A stretch of 14,257 nucleotides of DNA, taken from an uncultured Zetaproteobacteria bacterium (lineage in GTDB: Bacteria > Pseudomonadota > Zetaproteobacteria > Mariprofundales > Mariprofundaceae). A program made the translations under genes and the position numbers. Within the stretch, counting starts at the first letter, position 1. Each line of letters begins with the position of its first letter. Positions 14,009 to 14,257 of the stretch are shown here, piece by piece. The stretch covers positions 1 through 14,257 of the forward strand of contig CAJXNE010000034.1 in NCBI GenBank assembly GCA_913056285.1, given 5' to 3'. The notes below the pieces were generated by a model. The model was not told the DNA's origin and made no database searches. It saw only the letters and a list, made by a program, of their open reading frames with translations.

Positions 14009-14257
14009 TCGAATACGCCTCCGCCTGCTTCTTCCGATCGCGCCAGCACCTTGCGGGTGCCACCTGAACCCGGAGCGCTGACCAAACCATCGCGTTCCAT
14101 CTGTTCAACCAGTCGACTGGCACGGTTATAGCCGATACGCAAATAGCGCTGCACCATCGATACCGAGCAACTACCTTTCTCAATCACCAAAGCCGCAGCT
14201 TCATCATATTTTTCGTCATGTTCTTCGTCACCGCTTGCGCCGCCTGAGATCGTTTCA
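14005..14257 (-). CDS. ftsK: DNA translocase FtsK, C-terminal gamma domain (partial)
   Basis: Only the last 83 codons lie in the window; the gene continues beyond the right edge. The segment ALVIEKGSCSVSMVQRYLRI followed by GYNRASRLVEQMERDGLVS is the winged-helix gamma domain that reads KOPS sequences and directs the hexameric DNA pump toward the dif site during chromosome segregation at division. The stop overlaps the lolA start by four bases. Confidence 0.95.
   Translation of the reverse strand, partial: ETISGGASGDEEHDEKYDEAAALVIEKGSCSVSMVQRYLRIGYNRASRLVEQMERDGLVSAPGSGGTRKVLARSEEAGGGVFE

Overview
The window looks like chromosomal DNA of a Gram-negative proteobacterium. It carries the LolA lipoprotein-sorting chaperone, a FadL/OmpP1-type outer-membrane porin and proteobacterial gene orders (ftsK-lolA-rarA and hom-thrC-recJ). 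A zetaproteobacterial (Mariprofundus-like) source is my best guess from gene order and the short form of threonine synthase, but nothing here proves it. No rRNA, tRNA, insertion sequence, phage gene or CRISPR array is visible.

Region 1 (1-5873) is read leftward as one probable operon: alaC-type aminotransferase, hom, thrC, an RpfE-like gene and recJ. It joins alanine/pyruvate transamination and the homoserine-to-threonine branch to a DNA repair exonuclease. The last two genes share an ATGA stop/start overlap. RecJ is not complete. At about position 145-165 base composition falls from about 60% to about 29% GC, and the frame runs without a stop into what reads as an NRAMP-type metal transporter segment. 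This is probably a chimeric join or a recent rearrangement.

Region 2 (5874-8797) starts with a divergent intergenic element of about 140 bp, closed by a long interrupted inverted repeat with competing internal pairings. A rightward two-gene unit follows: a 144-residue coiled-coil protein and a 759-residue GAF-GAF-PAS class III adenylate cyclase with all catalytic residues and a TPR-like tail.

Region 3 (8804-10442) holds a leftward M50 (site-2 protease family) membrane metalloprotease, a divergent spacer with five 16-bp tandem repeats, a rightward membrane-anchored SPOR-like protein, and a convergent spacer with a 21-bp-arm hairpin joined to one copy of a 45-bp dispersed repeat.

Region 4 (10445-14257) is read leftward: ftsK (C-terminal end only), lolA, a FadL/OmpP1-family porin, rarA and crcB. 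The ftsK/lolA and rarA/crcB junctions are coupled. The second copy of the 45-bp repeat lies between lolA and the porin gene, the only sizeable gap in this operon.
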